Positions 47,951 through 56,909 are shown, numbered from the stretch's first letter. The stretch is 64,000 nt of DNA from Streptomyces sp. SUK 48 (GCF_009650765.1 NZ_CP045740.1:4254001-4318000); one strand, 5' to 3'. Numbers and translations: made by a program. Notes: a model not told the origin generated them from the sequence alone.

Positions 47951-48808
47951 TCAGGCGGCGAGGAGCAGTCCGGCGGCGGGCGGCCCGCGCCGGATCACCG
48001 AGTGCTGGAGTACGAGGGCGGCGGGCGCGGTCGGCTCGTCCCGGTCGCCGCGGCGGGCGCGCGGGGCGGGCTCGGTCGCGGCAGGCAGCCCGGCGCACAG
48101 GGCGCCCACCAGGGCGAGCGCCGCGCGCAGGGAGCGTACGAGCGTGGTCTCGGCGACTTCGTGGGCCGAGTGCGCCGACAGTTCGAGCAGCCGCAGCACG
48201 GCCTGGTCGCCGCGGCGCAGCAGCCAGCCGACGGCGACGGCCGCGAGGAGGTGGCCGAGCAGCATCGGCAGCGAGGGCAGCAGCGCGGCGGAGGCGCCGG
48301 TGGCGTCGGCCGCGTGCGGCACGGGCATCGCGGCCCCGGCCACGGGGCGGCCCGAGCGGTCGATGAGGCGGGCGGCGAGCAGGATGTGGAAGGCGTGCCC
48401 GGGGGTGAGCGCGGCGGTGCTCGCCCCGCACAGCAGCCGGGTGGCCTGTTCGACCAGGGCGGCATCGCCGAGCGCGGCCCCGCCCGGGGTGCTCCGCCCC
48501 ATCGGCATCCCGCCCATGGCCATGCCCGCTCCGTGCTGGCCCAGGCCGAACACCGTGTGCAGCGCGGTCTGGCCGAGGGCGAGGAGCGCGGCGATGCCCG
48601 GCAGCGAGCGGGCCCGCCCGGCGAGCGGGATCACGACCAGCAGGGAGCCGAGGAAGCCCACGCCGAGCGTCCACAGCGGCACGCTCGCGCAGGAGGCCAG
48701 GGTGTGCCCGGCCGCGGCCAGCACGACGCAGACCGCGGCGAAGACCGCGGCCCGCAGTATCCGGAGCCCCGCTCCGGGTCGCGCCGTGCGCGCGTGAGGG
48801 GCAGACAT
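47951..48808 (-). CDS. Met/His-containing integral membrane protein, unknown
   Basis: 285 residues with about six hydrophobic helices. A loop GQHGAGMAMGGMPMGRS and scattered His (GHTLASCASVPLW, GHAFHILLAARLID, LLELSAHSAHEVAE) are plausible copper contacts. It is the most upstream gene on the minus strand of the copper cluster, 124 bp from ycnI. No named family recognised. Confidence 0.75.
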   Translation of the reverse strand: MSAPHARTARPGAGLRILRAAVFAAVCVVLAAAGHTLASCASVPLWTLGVGFLGSLLVVIPLAGRARSLPGIAALLALGQTALHTVFGLGQHGAGMAMGGMPMGRSTPGGAALGDAALVEQATRLLCGASTAALTPGHAFHILLAARLIDRSGRPVAGAAMPVPHAADATGASAALLPSLPMLLGHLLAAVAVGWLLRRGDQAVLRLLELSAHSAHEVAETTLVRSLRAALALVGALCAGLPAATEPAPRARRGDRDEPTAPAALVLQHSVIRRGPPAAGLLLAA

Positions 48809-49029
48809 GGCGGGCTCATCATCCCACCGCGCCCCGCGCCGCCCTACGTCAGGTCCGGGCCATACGTCCCCGGTCCGGCCGGAGCGAGCGCGGAGGTACG
48901 TCCCTCATACACCGATTCCTCCCGGGACGCATCGGCTGTATGGGCGCAGTCACGTCAACGGTGTGCTTACGGCCACCTATGGGCGGCAATAGGTATCGGT
49001 ATGTCGAGCCGCGGCCTGGAGGCTGGAGC

Positions 49030-49467
49030 ATGAGCATCTGGTGGTCACTCCATCTGCGCCGCGAGGCCGCGAGTGTGCCGCTCGCGCGGCGGCTCCTGAT
49101 CGGCACCATGGAGACGGCCGGGGTGGATCCGGAGATCTCCTACGACCTCTCCGTCGCCCTCAGCGAGGCGTGCGCCAACGCCGTCGAGCACGCCGGTGAC
49201 GACGGCACCTCGGCGGTGTACCGGGTGACCGCGTACCTCGACGGGGAGAAGTGCCGTATCGAGGTGGCCGATTCCGGCCCCGGCTTCCAGCACACCCGCG
49301 CACTGCGCCCCGCCCGCCCGGACGCCGAGCACGGCCGGGGTCTGTGTCTGATCCGGGAACTCGCCGACCACGTCCACATCGGCCCCAAGCCCGGCCGGCG
49401 CGGCACGGTGGTCAGCTTCGACAAGATCCTCAAGTGGCGCGACGACGCTCCGCTGCTGGCGGTGTAG
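49030..49467 (+). CDS. RsbW-like ATP-binding regulator (HATPase_c_2)
   Basis: 145 residues from ATG 49030, with GGAGG 7 nt upstream. GHKL ATPase: N-box SEACANAVEHAGDD, G1 EVADSGPGF, G2 HGRGLCLIREL. Such proteins in streptomycetes are anti-sigma-factor kinases or related regulators that pair with STAS and PP2C partners; a degenerate SpoIIE-type phosphatase lies 4 kb away. Convergent with the TlpA-like gene, 17 bp apart. Confidence 0.88.
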   Translation: MSIWWSLHLRREAASVPLARRLLIGTMETAGVDPEISYDLSVALSEACANAVEHAGDDGTSAVYRVTAYLDGEKCRIEVADSGPGFQHTRALRPARPDAEHGRGLCLIRELADHVHIGPKPGRRGTVVSFDKILKWRDDAPLLAV

Positions 49468-49484
49468 GCCGGTCCCGTCCGCAC

Positions 49485-50027
49485 TCAGAGCAGCGGCTCG
49501 ACCAGAGCGGTCAGTTCCGCCCGGCCGAGCTGGCCCATCCGGGCCGCCGCGATCCGGCCCTGCCGGTCGACGACGAGGGTGTAGGGGTAGCCCTGCGGGC
49601 TGACCAGGCCCTTGGGAATGCGCAGGAGCTGGGCGGTCCCCGGGTCGTGGAGGCTGCGGTAGGTGACGTGTCGCTCGCGGGCGAAGGCCGCCCCGGCCGC
49701 CCTCGACGCGTCGGTGTCGACGCCCATGACGCGTACGCCGCGCGCGTGCAGCGTGGTGTGCACGGCGGAGAGGTCCCGGGCTTCGGCGCGGCAGGGGCCG
49801 CACCAGGACGCCCACGCGTTCACCACGAGCACGTCGCCCCGGTAGTCGTGCACGGCGATCGGGCGGCCGTCGACCGCGGTCCCCGTCAGGTCGGGCATCT
49901 TCTGGCGGTCGGCCGGAGCGAACGTCTCCTGTAAGCGGGGCCCTTGGCCGTCGTCCAGCCGGGGGCCCGCGCACCCCGTCGCCATCAGCAGGGCCAGGAC
50001 GAGGCCGGCGGCTTTTGCGATGTTCAT
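49485..50027 (-). CDS. TlpA/ResA-like thioredoxin-fold lipoprotein
   Basis: 180 residues. Lipobox LLMATGC. Redoxin domain with active site WASWCGPCRAEARDL (CGPC), and TLVVDRQGRI. A membrane-anchored thiol-disulfide oxidoreductase, plausibly reducing cysteines in copper or cytochrome maturation proteins such as the nearby Sco. Confidence 0.92.
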   Translation of the reverse strand: MNIAKAAGLVLALLMATGCAGPRLDDGQGPRLQETFAPADRQKMPDLTGTAVDGRPIAVHDYRGDVLVVNAWASWCGPCRAEARDLSAVHTTLHARGVRVMGVDTDASRAAGAAFARERHVTYRSLHDPGTAQLLRIPKGLVSPQGYPYTLVVDRQGRIAAARMGQLGRAELTALVEPLL

Positions 50028-50160
50028 GATGATGAGGATGTCACCCTGCCATGGACCGCCCCGGGGGAGACGAGAACCGGTCCTCGCCGCCCGCGCACGG
50101 AATTCGGTGCCCTACGGTGGCCCTCGTATCGCCGTGCTCACAGGGGGTCGACTTCCGTCC

Positions 50161-50670
50161 ATGAAGGCCATGAAGTCCATGAAGCTCTTACGCCGCTTCG
50201 CTCTGGGTGCCGCCGCCGGCATCGTGGTCCTGGCCGTGGCGGGCGGGGTGACGGCTCAGCTGCTGGACGAGCCGGCGCGGGGTCTGACGGCGGCCGCGCA
50301 CGCGGGAGACGCGCACTGCCGGGAACTCACCGGGAAGGCGCCCTCACGGCTGGCGGGCAAGGAACGCCGGTCTGTCGGCCTCGACGGCGTGGTGGTGTGG
50401 GGCGACCAGGATGTGATCCTGCGCTGCGGTGTCGCGAGCCCGGCGGCGACGACGGACCCGTGTTTCGAGGCGAACGGGATCGACTGGGTGCTGGACGAGC
50501 GGCAGTCGACCCCGGACCGCAAGGTCATCGTGACGTTCGGCCGGACGCCGGCGACCCAGGTCGCCATCCGCGCACAGGGGGTGCGGACGGACGAGGCGAT
50601 CCTGGAGCTGTCCCCTCTGATGGAGGGAATCCGCAGGACCGGCCGGTGCCTGGAGGCGGCCCCCTCATAG
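50161..50670 (+). CDS. DUF3515 family membrane-anchored protein
   Basis: 169 residues. An N-terminal TM/signal (LLRRFALGAAAGIVVLAVAGGVTA) is followed by the DUF3515 pattern GVVVWGDQDVILRCGV...CFEANGIDWVLDE with conserved cysteines. Function unknown. The start may be 50161 or 50170; neither has a close ribosome site. Confidence 0.82.
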   Translation: MKAMKSMKLLRRFALGAAAGIVVLAVAGGVTAQLLDEPARGLTAAAHAGDAHCRELTGKAPSRLAGKERRSVGLDGVVVWGDQDVILRCGVASPAATTDPCFEANGIDWVLDERQSTPDRKVIVTFGRTPATQVAIRAQGVRTDEAILELSPLMEGIRRTGRCLEAAPS

Positions 50671-50677
50671 TGGGGGC

Positions 50678-51241
50678 ATGAACATCGACGACGGGGAGAT
50701 GGCGGCCGGAGTGACGCTGCGGCCGCTCGGGGCCGGGGACGCGCAGGCGCTGGCGCGGGCGTACGCGGCGAACCGTGAGCACCTCGCGCCCTGGGAGCCG
50801 GTGCGGCCGGACTCCTTCTTCACGCCGGACGGGCAGCGGGAGCGGATCGAGGGGCTGCTGGAGCAGCGCGCCGAGGGCTCCGCGGTGCCCTGGGTGTTCG
50901 AGGAGGCGGACGGGCGGATCGTCGGGACCATCACCCTGACGGGGATCTCCCGGGGGCCCTTCTGCAGCGCGTACCTCGGCTACTGGGTCGCCGCGGACCG
51001 GGAGGGCCGGGGGCTGGCGAGCGCGGCCGTGGCGCGGGTGTGCGGGCTCGCCCGGGACACCGTGGGCCTGCACCGGATCGAGGCGTCCACGCTGGTGGAG
51101 AACACCGGATCGCAGCGGGTGCTGGCGAAGTGCGGGTTCGAGCTGATCGGTACGGCGCCCGAGTACCTGCACATCAACGGCCGCTGGCGGGACAGCCGGC
51201 TGTTCCAGCGCATCCTGCACGACGGGGACCCCGCCCTCTAG
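50678..51241 (+). CDS. GNAT acetyltransferase, RimJ/RimL type
   Basis: 187 residues: VTLRPLGAGDAQAL, YLGYWVAADREGRGLASAAVARV (motif A), HRIEASTLVENTGSQRVLAKCGFELIGTAPEYLHINGRWRD, the classic RimJ-like ending. Probably acetylates a protein N terminus or small amine. Starts 7 bp after the DUF3515 gene, suggesting cotranscription. Confidence 0.92.
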   Translation: MNIDDGEMAAGVTLRPLGAGDAQALARAYAANREHLAPWEPVRPDSFFTPDGQRERIEGLLEQRAEGSAVPWVFEEADGRIVGTITLTGISRGPFCSAYLGYWVAADREGRGLASAAVARVCGLARDTVGLHRIEASTLVENTGSQRVLAKCGFELIGTAPEYLHINGRWRDSRLFQRILHDGDPAL

Positions 51242-51271
51242 AGCGCCCGGAAGCGGCGCGGGCGCGCGGGC

Positions 51272-51305
51272 GGGCCCCGAGGCGGCCGGGCACCCCTCGG
51301 GGCCC
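51272..51305. terminator. Bidirectional terminator
   Basis: GGGCCCCGAGG and CCTCGGGGCCC (11 bp) with a 12-nt loop, between the convergent GNAT and aminopeptidase P genes. Confidence 0.75.
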
Positions 51306-51322
51306 GGCCGCCCCGGTGGAGG

Positions 51323-52783
51323 TCAGTGCTTCAGCGCGGCCATCCACGCCTCGACCTCGTCGGCGCGCCGCGGCAGGGCGGCCGAGAGGTTCCGGTTGCC
51401 GTCCTCCGTCACCAGGATGTCGTCCTCGATCCGGACACCGACGCCCCGGTACTCCTCGGGCACGGTGAGGTCGTCGGCCTGGAAGTACAGGCCCGGCTCG
51501 ACGGTGAGGACCATGCCCGGCTCCAGGACGCCGTCCACGTACGTCTCGGTGCGCGCGACCGCGCAGTCGTGGACGTCCATGCCGAGCATGTGACCGGTGC
51601 CGTGCAGGGTCCAGCGGCGCTGGAGGCCCAGCTCCAGGACGCGCTCGACCGGGCCCTCGACCAGGCCCCACTCGACCAGCTTCGCGGCCAGCACCCGCTG
51701 GGCCGCGTCGTGGAAGTCGCGGAACTTGGCACCCGGCTCGACCGCCGCGATGCCGGCCTCCTGGGCCTCGTACACCGCGTCGTACACCTTCTTCTGGAGC
51801 TCGCTGTACGTGCCGTTGACGGGCAGCGTGCGCGTGACGTCGGCGGTGTAGAGGGTGTGCGTCTCCACGCCGGCGTCGAGCAGCAGCAGGTCGCCGGAGC
51901 GGACCGGGCCGTCGTTGCGGACCCAGTGCAGGGTGCAGGCGTGCGGGCCCGCGGCGCAGATCGAGCCGTAGCCGATGTCGTTGCCCTCGACGCGGGCGCG
52001 CAGGAAGAAGGTGCCCTCGATGTAGCGCTCGCTGGTGGCCTCGGCCTTGTCGAGGACCTTCACCACGTCCTCGAAGCCGCGCACCGTGGAGTCGACGGCC
52101 TTCTGCAGCTCGCGGATCTCGAAGTCGTCCTTGACCAGGCGCAGCTCGGAGAGGAAGACGCGCAGTTCCTCGTCGCGCTCGGCGGTGACCTTGTCGGTCA
52201 GGGCCGCCTCGACGCCGGCGTCGTAGCCGCGCACGACACGCACCGGGCCGGTGGCCTCGGCGAGCCGGCCGGCCAGCTCGCGCACATCGGCGGCGGGGAT
52301 GCCGTACAGCGCCTCGGACTCGGTGAGGGAGTGGCGGCGGCCGACCCACAGCTCGCCCTGGCCGTCGAGCCAGAACTCGCCGTTCTCGCGGTCGGAGCGG
52401 GGCAGCAGGTAGATGGTCGCCCGGTGGCCCTCGCCCGCGGGCTCCAGCACGAGGACGCCGTCCTCCGTCTGGTTGCCGGTGAGGTAGGCGTACTCGACGG
52501 AGGAGCGGAAGGCGTACTCCGTGTCGTTCGAGCGGGTCTTCAGGTTGCCCGCCGGGATCACCAGCCGCTCGCCCGGGAAGCGCGCGGAGAGCGCGGCGCG
52601 GCGGCGCGCGGTCTCGGCGGCCTGCTCGACGGGCTTCAGGTCACGCAGCTCGGTGTCGGCCCAGCCGGACTGCATGTTCTCGGCCAGCTCGTCGGAGACG
52701 CCCGGGTACAGGCCGTTCTTCCGCTGCTTGATGGGCTCCTCGGACTCGGTTTCCGGGGTCTCCGGAATGAGCTCGTCGGCCAC
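51323..52783 (-). CDS. pepP: Xaa-Pro aminopeptidase (aminopeptidase P, M24B)
   Basis: 486 residues from GTG 52783, with GAGGAGG 5 nt upstream. N-terminal AMP_N domain (RRAALSARFPGERLVIPAGN...YLTGNQTEDGVLVLEP) and M24 catalytic domain with metal ligands in DAGVETHTLYTADVTRT (two Asp), HGTGHMLGMDVHD (His), TVEPGLYF and IEDDILVTEDG (Glu). Dinuclear-Mn peptidase removing residues before proline; cytoplasmic. Confidence 0.95.
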   Translation of the reverse strand: MADELIPETPETESEEPIKQRKNGLYPGVSDELAENMQSGWADTELRDLKPVEQAAETARRRAALSARFPGERLVIPAGNLKTRSNDTEYAFRSSVEYAYLTGNQTEDGVLVLEPAGEGHRATIYLLPRSDRENGEFWLDGQGELWVGRRHSLTESEALYGIPAADVRELAGRLAEATGPVRVVRGYDAGVEAALTDKVTAERDEELRVFLSELRLVKDDFEIRELQKAVDSTVRGFEDVVKVLDKAEATSERYIEGTFFLRARVEGNDIGYGSICAAGPHACTLHWVRNDGPVRSGDLLLLDAGVETHTLYTADVTRTLPVNGTYSELQKKVYDAVYEAQEAGIAAVEPGAKFRDFHDAAQRVLAAKLVEWGLVEGPVERVLELGLQRRWTLHGTGHMLGMDVHDCAVARTETYVDGVLEPGMVLTVEPGLYFQADDLTVPEEYRGVGVRIEDDILVTEDGNRNLSAALPRRADEVEAWMAALKH

Positions 52784-53046
52784 GTGTTCCTCCTCGGTAC
52801 GGCGTGTGATCTCCCCCGGGGCGGTCCGTGCGGCTCGCCGTGGCGGGGTCACTGCGTCCGAGCCGGGGACCTCCATCATCGTACGGTCGTACCGGGGACG
52901 GGATCGGCGGCGGATGCCCGTCATGCCTGGTCACCGCGCGGTCACTCAGCGGTGATGCCGGGCCGGGGGCGTGCTGACGGCGGTCATCGGGCAGTCTTCA
53001 CGGCGGCCATCGGGCAGCCCGTACGGCGGTCACCGGCGCAGCCGGC

Positions 53047-54462
53047 TCAGTCGAAGCGGGCCGCCAGCAGCACCACGTCCTCCGTGCTGTCCGCGCTGTC
53101 CGGGCCGTCGGGCAGCACCGCGCGCAGCACATGGTCGGCGACCGCCCCGGGATCCTGCCGCAGCGCCCGCGGCACGCTCGCGGCGGCCGAGTGCAGCCGG
53201 GCGAAGGCGCGGTCCGTGGGGTCGCCGGTACGGCGCAGCAGCCCGTCGGTGTAGAGCAGAACCGTCTCTCCCTCTTCGGCCTGGACCTCCGCGCTGGGCG
53301 CCTCCCAGCAGGAGAGCATGCCGAGCGGCGCGGAGACGGAGGTCTCGGCGAACTCGGTGCGCCGCTCGCCGGTCAGCAGCGGCGGGCTGTGCCCGGCGCC
53401 GGCCAGGGTGACCCGGCGCAGCACGGGCTCGCAGTAGGCGAACAGGGCGGTGGCCGAGCGGGCGGGCTCGGTCAGCCGCAGCAGCAGCTCCAGATCGGAC
53501 AGGACGGCGACCGGGTCCTCGCCCTCCATCACCGCGTACGCCCGCAGCGAGGCGCGCAGCCGGCCGGCGGCGGCCACCGCGCTCGGCCCCGAGCCGGTGA
53601 CCGAGCCGACCGACAGGCCGAGGGCCGCGTCGGGCAGCGGCAGCGCGTCGTACCAGTCGCCGCCGCCGCGCGGTCCGGTGCGGTGCCGGGCGGCGAGCTG
53701 GACGCCGGGCACCCGGGGCAGCCGGGAGGGCAGCAGTTCCTCGGTGAGGGTCGCCATCCGGGCGCGGGTGTTCTCCACCTCCCGCAGCCTGGCGAGGTGT
53801 TCGGTGGCGTGCCGGATGTACAGGCCCGCGAGATGGCGCTGCCGCTCATGGGGTGCGGCCGGTTCGTCGTAGAGCCAGACGGCGGTGCCGAGGCGGCCGG
53901 CCCCGTCGGTGGCGAGCGGCAGGGCGTAGCTGGCGGCGTAGCCGAGGCGGGTGGCGACCTCGCGGTGCCGGGGGTCGAGGTCGTCCTCGGCGAACAGATC
54001 GGGGTGGACGATCTCGGCGGTGCCCGCGGTGTCGTACGGCAGCGCGCCGCGCGGCACGGTCTCCAGGTGGCCGAGGTCGGCGCGGCCGAGACCGAGGCCC
54101 CGGGTGGTGCGGGGGCCGAGTCCGTCGCCGGGCTCCAGGGCGACGAGGCCGCGGCGGGCGCCGACGAGGGCGGCCGTGGCGCGCAGCAGTTCGTCGAGGG
54201 CGGGCTCCAACGCGCTGGTGCGGCTGAGCCGTTCGGTGAGTTCGTGCAGCGTGGTGAGGTCGGAGACCCAGCCGGCGAGGCGGTCCTGGAGGAGGGTGCC
54301 GGGGGCGGGGACCGGGGGGTGCGGGACGGGGACGGCGGGGATGGTGTCCGCGAGTGTGCCCGCGGGAGCCTCCGGGGCGGGAGGGGCGGGCGCGACAGTG
54401 TGGGCGGGCGTGGGAACAGTGGGATCGATTCCGGCCACTTTCGGTGGGTGCGGGGCGCTCAT
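53047..54462 (-). CDS. SpoIIE-type PP2C protein with GAF domain, active site altered
   Basis: 471 residues. A Pro-rich N terminus, a GAF domain (about 90-245: LTTLHELTERLSRTSALEPALDELLRATAALVGARRG), then a SpoIIE domain (about 250-470: LLPSRLPRVPGVQLAARH, GGDWYDALPLPDAAL, GAGHSPPLLTG, LLYTDGLLRR, EDVVLLAARFD). The usual GDVxGHG metal motif reads GSVTGSG, losing the Asp and His, so it may be a weak or inactive phosphatase, or a sensor. Divergent from a prim-pol-like gene over 609 bp. Confidence 0.88.
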   Translation of the reverse strand: MSAPHPPKVAGIDPTVPTPAHTVAPAPPAPEAPAGTLADTIPAVPVPHPPVPAPGTLLQDRLAGWVSDLTTLHELTERLSRTSALEPALDELLRATAALVGARRGLVALEPGDGLGPRTTRGLGLGRADLGHLETVPRGALPYDTAGTAEIVHPDLFAEDDLDPRHREVATRLGYAASYALPLATDGAGRLGTAVWLYDEPAAPHERQRHLAGLYIRHATEHLARLREVENTRARMATLTEELLPSRLPRVPGVQLAARHRTGPRGGGDWYDALPLPDAALGLSVGSVTGSGPSAVAAAGRLRASLRAYAVMEGEDPVAVLSDLELLLRLTEPARSATALFAYCEPVLRRVTLAGAGHSPPLLTGERRTEFAETSVSAPLGMLSCWEAPSAEVQAEEGETVLLYTDGLLRRTGDPTDRAFARLHSAAASVPRALRQDPGAVADHVLRAVLPDGPDSADSTEDVVLLAARFD

Positions 54463-55071
54463 GGCGCGCGGCCTTCAGACCGGTGCACAGTGCTCAAAAG
54501 CATCGCAAACCCCCATGTGATTCTGCGCCGCTAGCAGTGTCTCCACATGTACACGCACTCGTGAGGGGATGTCCAGCATTGTCCTGCGGGGATTCCTGGT
54601 GTCCACGGGGCTGGTGGGTGATTTCCCGGAACCCCTTGCCTTACCGTCAAGTTGGCTCAAAACTGCCTGGGGGAACGGTCTGCTGCGGTCGACTGGGCTC
54701 GCTCCACGGAGCGTCACAGCGGTCGTGATGGGTACGTACTCGGAGAAGGCCAGGGGTGGTTGGGGACCACCCGGAACCTGGCGACGGACCCGGGCGTCAT
54801 AGCCACCGACGGCCGAGCCCCATCCTCCCGTGGCGGAGGCGGAGAGAACCACGCGCGACGGCAAACGCCATGCTTCGCCACCCCCGCGCCGCTACCGTGC
54901 CCTGCCTTGAGTGCCGTGGACGCGGCCGCGGCCGACGCTCGAACCCCTGGGGATCCCCTGCCGTGTGCGGGGATGTGATGCGCCACCAGGTACGCACAGT
55001 GCAGTGATCGACTCATGTTGTGATGTGGACCACGGTGTTGCCAGCGGTGCAACGGAAAGGAACGAGCGCTC
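54463..55071. other. 609-bp intergenic region, no convincing gene
   Basis: Open frames here have atypical codon use or no ribosome site. Visible items are a GGGGGAAC element near 54670, a small hairpin CGCTC-CACG-GAGCG near 54700, and the probable promoter of the prim-pol-like gene close to 55072. A non-coding RNA or long leader is possible. Confidence 0.4.
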
Positions 55072-55740
55072 ATGCGCGAGATCCTCGGAAGGCGACGCAG
55101 GCTCCTGTCCAAGCGACGGAACGACGGGAAGCCTGAGCAGCTCAGCGCGGCCCTGACCTTCGCGACGGAGTGGCAGTGGCCCGTACTCCCGGGTGTGGCC
55201 CCGGATCCGCAGGGCAGAGGCCACTGCGCCTGCCCCGACCCGGAGTGCACGGTGCCCGGCGCCCACCCCTTCGACCCCGGCCTGCTCGTGGCCACGACCG
55301 ACGCGCGCATGGTGCGCTGGTGGTGGACCAACCGGCCGGGCGCGCCCGTCATCCTCGCGACCGGCGGGACGGCACCCTGTGCGGTGAGCCTGCCGGCGCT
55401 CGCCGCGTCCCGCGCCCTCGCCCTGCTCGACCGGCGCGGCATGCGCCTCGGCCCGGTCGTCGCCTCGCCCACCCGCTGGGCGCTGCTCGTCGAGCCGTAC
55501 ACGCTGGAGCAGTTGGGCGAGCTGCTCTACGCCAAGGACTTCGTCCCCGGCTCGCTGCGCTTCCACGGCGAGGGCGGCTATCTCGCGCTGCCCCCGTCCG
55601 AGACCGGCGCGGGCACGGTGCGCTGGGAGCGGGCGCCGCTGCCGGGTTCGGCCGCGCCCTGGGTGCCGGACGTCGAGGCCGTGGTGGACGCCGTGGTCGA
55701 CGCCCTCACTCGTACGGGTGTGAGCGCGCCCGAGTTGTAG
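55072..55740 (+). CDS. Prim-pol (AEP) domain protein, catalytic residues apparently lost
   Basis: 222 residues. Resembles the bifunctional primase/polymerase N-terminal family (TFATEWQWPVLPGVAPD...HCACPDPECTVPGAHPFDP, WWTNRPGAPVILATGG, RFHGEGGYLALPPS). The zinc-like CxC...C...H set is present, but the expected DxD strand reads CAVSLPAL, the sGGxH motif reads SPTRWALLV and the third Asp is SLRF. It is therefore probably a non-catalytic DNA- or nucleotide-binding derivative. An intact relative is at 62713-63567. Confidence 0.8.
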   Translation: MREILGRRRRLLSKRRNDGKPEQLSAALTFATEWQWPVLPGVAPDPQGRGHCACPDPECTVPGAHPFDPGLLVATTDARMVRWWWTNRPGAPVILATGGTAPCAVSLPALAASRALALLDRRGMRLGPVVASPTRWALLVEPYTLEQLGELLYAKDFVPGSLRFHGEGGYLALPPSETGAGTVRWERAPLPGSAAPWVPDVEAVVDAVVDALTRTGVSAPEL

Positions 55741-55795
55741 GGGTGTCCGGCGCGCACGGTGCGAAGGGGCGTGCCGTGCTCGTTATGTTCCGCCC

Positions 55796-56656
55796 ATGCT
55801 GCGAATTCTTGAGGACCGGGGGACACCCGGGTCGCACGACGGGGGACGCCCGCGTCCGGCCGGTACGGGGCCCGGTGACGACGGCTGGACGGACCGGGTG
55901 CCGTCGGCGGCCGGCGGGGACGGACCGCGGGCGTCGGCGGCCGGCGGGGAGGAACCACGGGCGTCGGCGGCCACCGATCCCCTGCCGTCACTCGGCGGCG
56001 AGCGGAACTCCCCTGCCGGAAGCGGCGGTTCGCCCGCGTCCCGCAGCGTGCCCGGCGACGGAGCCGGTCCGCGGCCGACGGGCGGGCTTCGGCGGGCGCG
56101 GTACGGGAAGGCCGATCCGCGCCGGGTGCATCTCGTCGGGCTCGCCTGTGTGGTGACGGCCGCCGTCGTGCTGCCGCTGACCGTGGCCTCCGCCGGGCAG
56201 GTCCGGGACGTGGGCGCCGCGCTGGTGCCGGGCGCGCTGCGGCACGGGGACGGCGAGGACCCCTCGGCCGCGCCCGGCCGCCCGCCCGCGCTGCTGGACC
56301 TGGGCCTCGCCACCGCGGCCCGCTGCGGACCCCAACTCGGCTCCCCCGGGGGTGTCGAGGGGCAGACCTGTGTGCTGATCCAGGGCGCGGACACCTGGGC
56401 GCGGACCTACTACCGCAACGCCACCGGCAAGCCGCTGGACGCGGAGCTGACCCTCATGGGCCCCGGCGGCCGTACCACCCGTACGCGCTGCGACATCGGA
56501 GCCGACGACGAGCCCGCCACCTGTGAGACCCCCCGCGAGCACAGCCGGGGCGGCGCGGACGGCTACATGGCGGTCACGGAGTTCGCGGAGCGCGGCCCCG
56601 CGGGGGCGCTGCTGCTGCGCTCGGGAAGCAACTCCGATGATTCGGAGGCCAGTTGA
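55796..56656 (+). CDS. Single-pass membrane protein of unknown function
   Basis: 286 residues. A long Gly/Pro/Ser-rich cytoplasmic N terminus with repeated SAAGG(D/E)xPRA, then a TM at about 115-135 (VHLVGLACVVTAAVVLPLTV) and an extracytoplasmic domain with four or so Cys (ARCGPQL, GQTCVLIQG, TRCDIG, ATCETP) likely forming disulfides. It follows the prim-pol-like gene by 55 bp and may share its promoter. A 12-bp-stem hairpin follows. Confidence 0.7.
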   Translation: MLRILEDRGTPGSHDGGRPRPAGTGPGDDGWTDRVPSAAGGDGPRASAAGGEEPRASAATDPLPSLGGERNSPAGSGGSPASRSVPGDGAGPRPTGGLRRARYGKADPRRVHLVGLACVVTAAVVLPLTVASAGQVRDVGAALVPGALRHGDGEDPSAAPGRPPALLDLGLATAARCGPQLGSPGGVEGQTCVLIQGADTWARTYYRNATGKPLDAELTLMGPGGRTTRTRCDIGADDEPATCETPREHSRGGADGYMAVTEFAERGPAGALLLRSGSNSDDSEAS

Positions 56657-56698
56657 GAACGCGCGGCGCGTCGGGTACCGGACGCGGGCATGGAAAGA

Positions 56699-56736
56699 CC
56701 CGGTTGCTGGCGACGGGGGATGCACCAGCAACCGGG
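56699..56736 (+). terminator. Hairpin terminator
   Basis: CCCGGTTGCTGG and CCAGCAACCGGG, 12-bp perfect stem, 14-nt loop, 42 bp past the membrane-protein stop. Confidence 0.7.
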
Positions 56737-56860
56737 CTACTGGAACGGTAACAAGAGATCGGCCGTTCGCAAATTCCGACTCAGGCATTCGGCCATCGAA
56801 TTCCCACCGATTTCCGTGTCGGAGCCGGGAGTTGTGACGGGAGTCACCCGTCGGTCACCC

Positions 56861-56896
56861 GGTGTCATGACTGACCGACCGTTCAGTCATGACACC
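56861..56896. repeat. 14-bp-arm inverted repeat, terminator or TetR-like operator
   Basis: GGTGTCATGACTGA and TCAGTCATGACACC with an 8-bp centre CCGACCGT. Next to the stop of the DUF5926 gene, so termination is plausible, but the low GC content and CTGACCGACCGTTCAG core look like a TetR operator. Confidence 0.6.
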
Positions 56897-56909
56897 TTCG
56901 CGGGTGCCG

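Noticed and set aside
54569..54802. 77-codon plus-strand frame in the 609-bp gap
   Set aside because: Third-codon-position composition is not streptomycete-like and the purine run abuts the ATG with no spacer.
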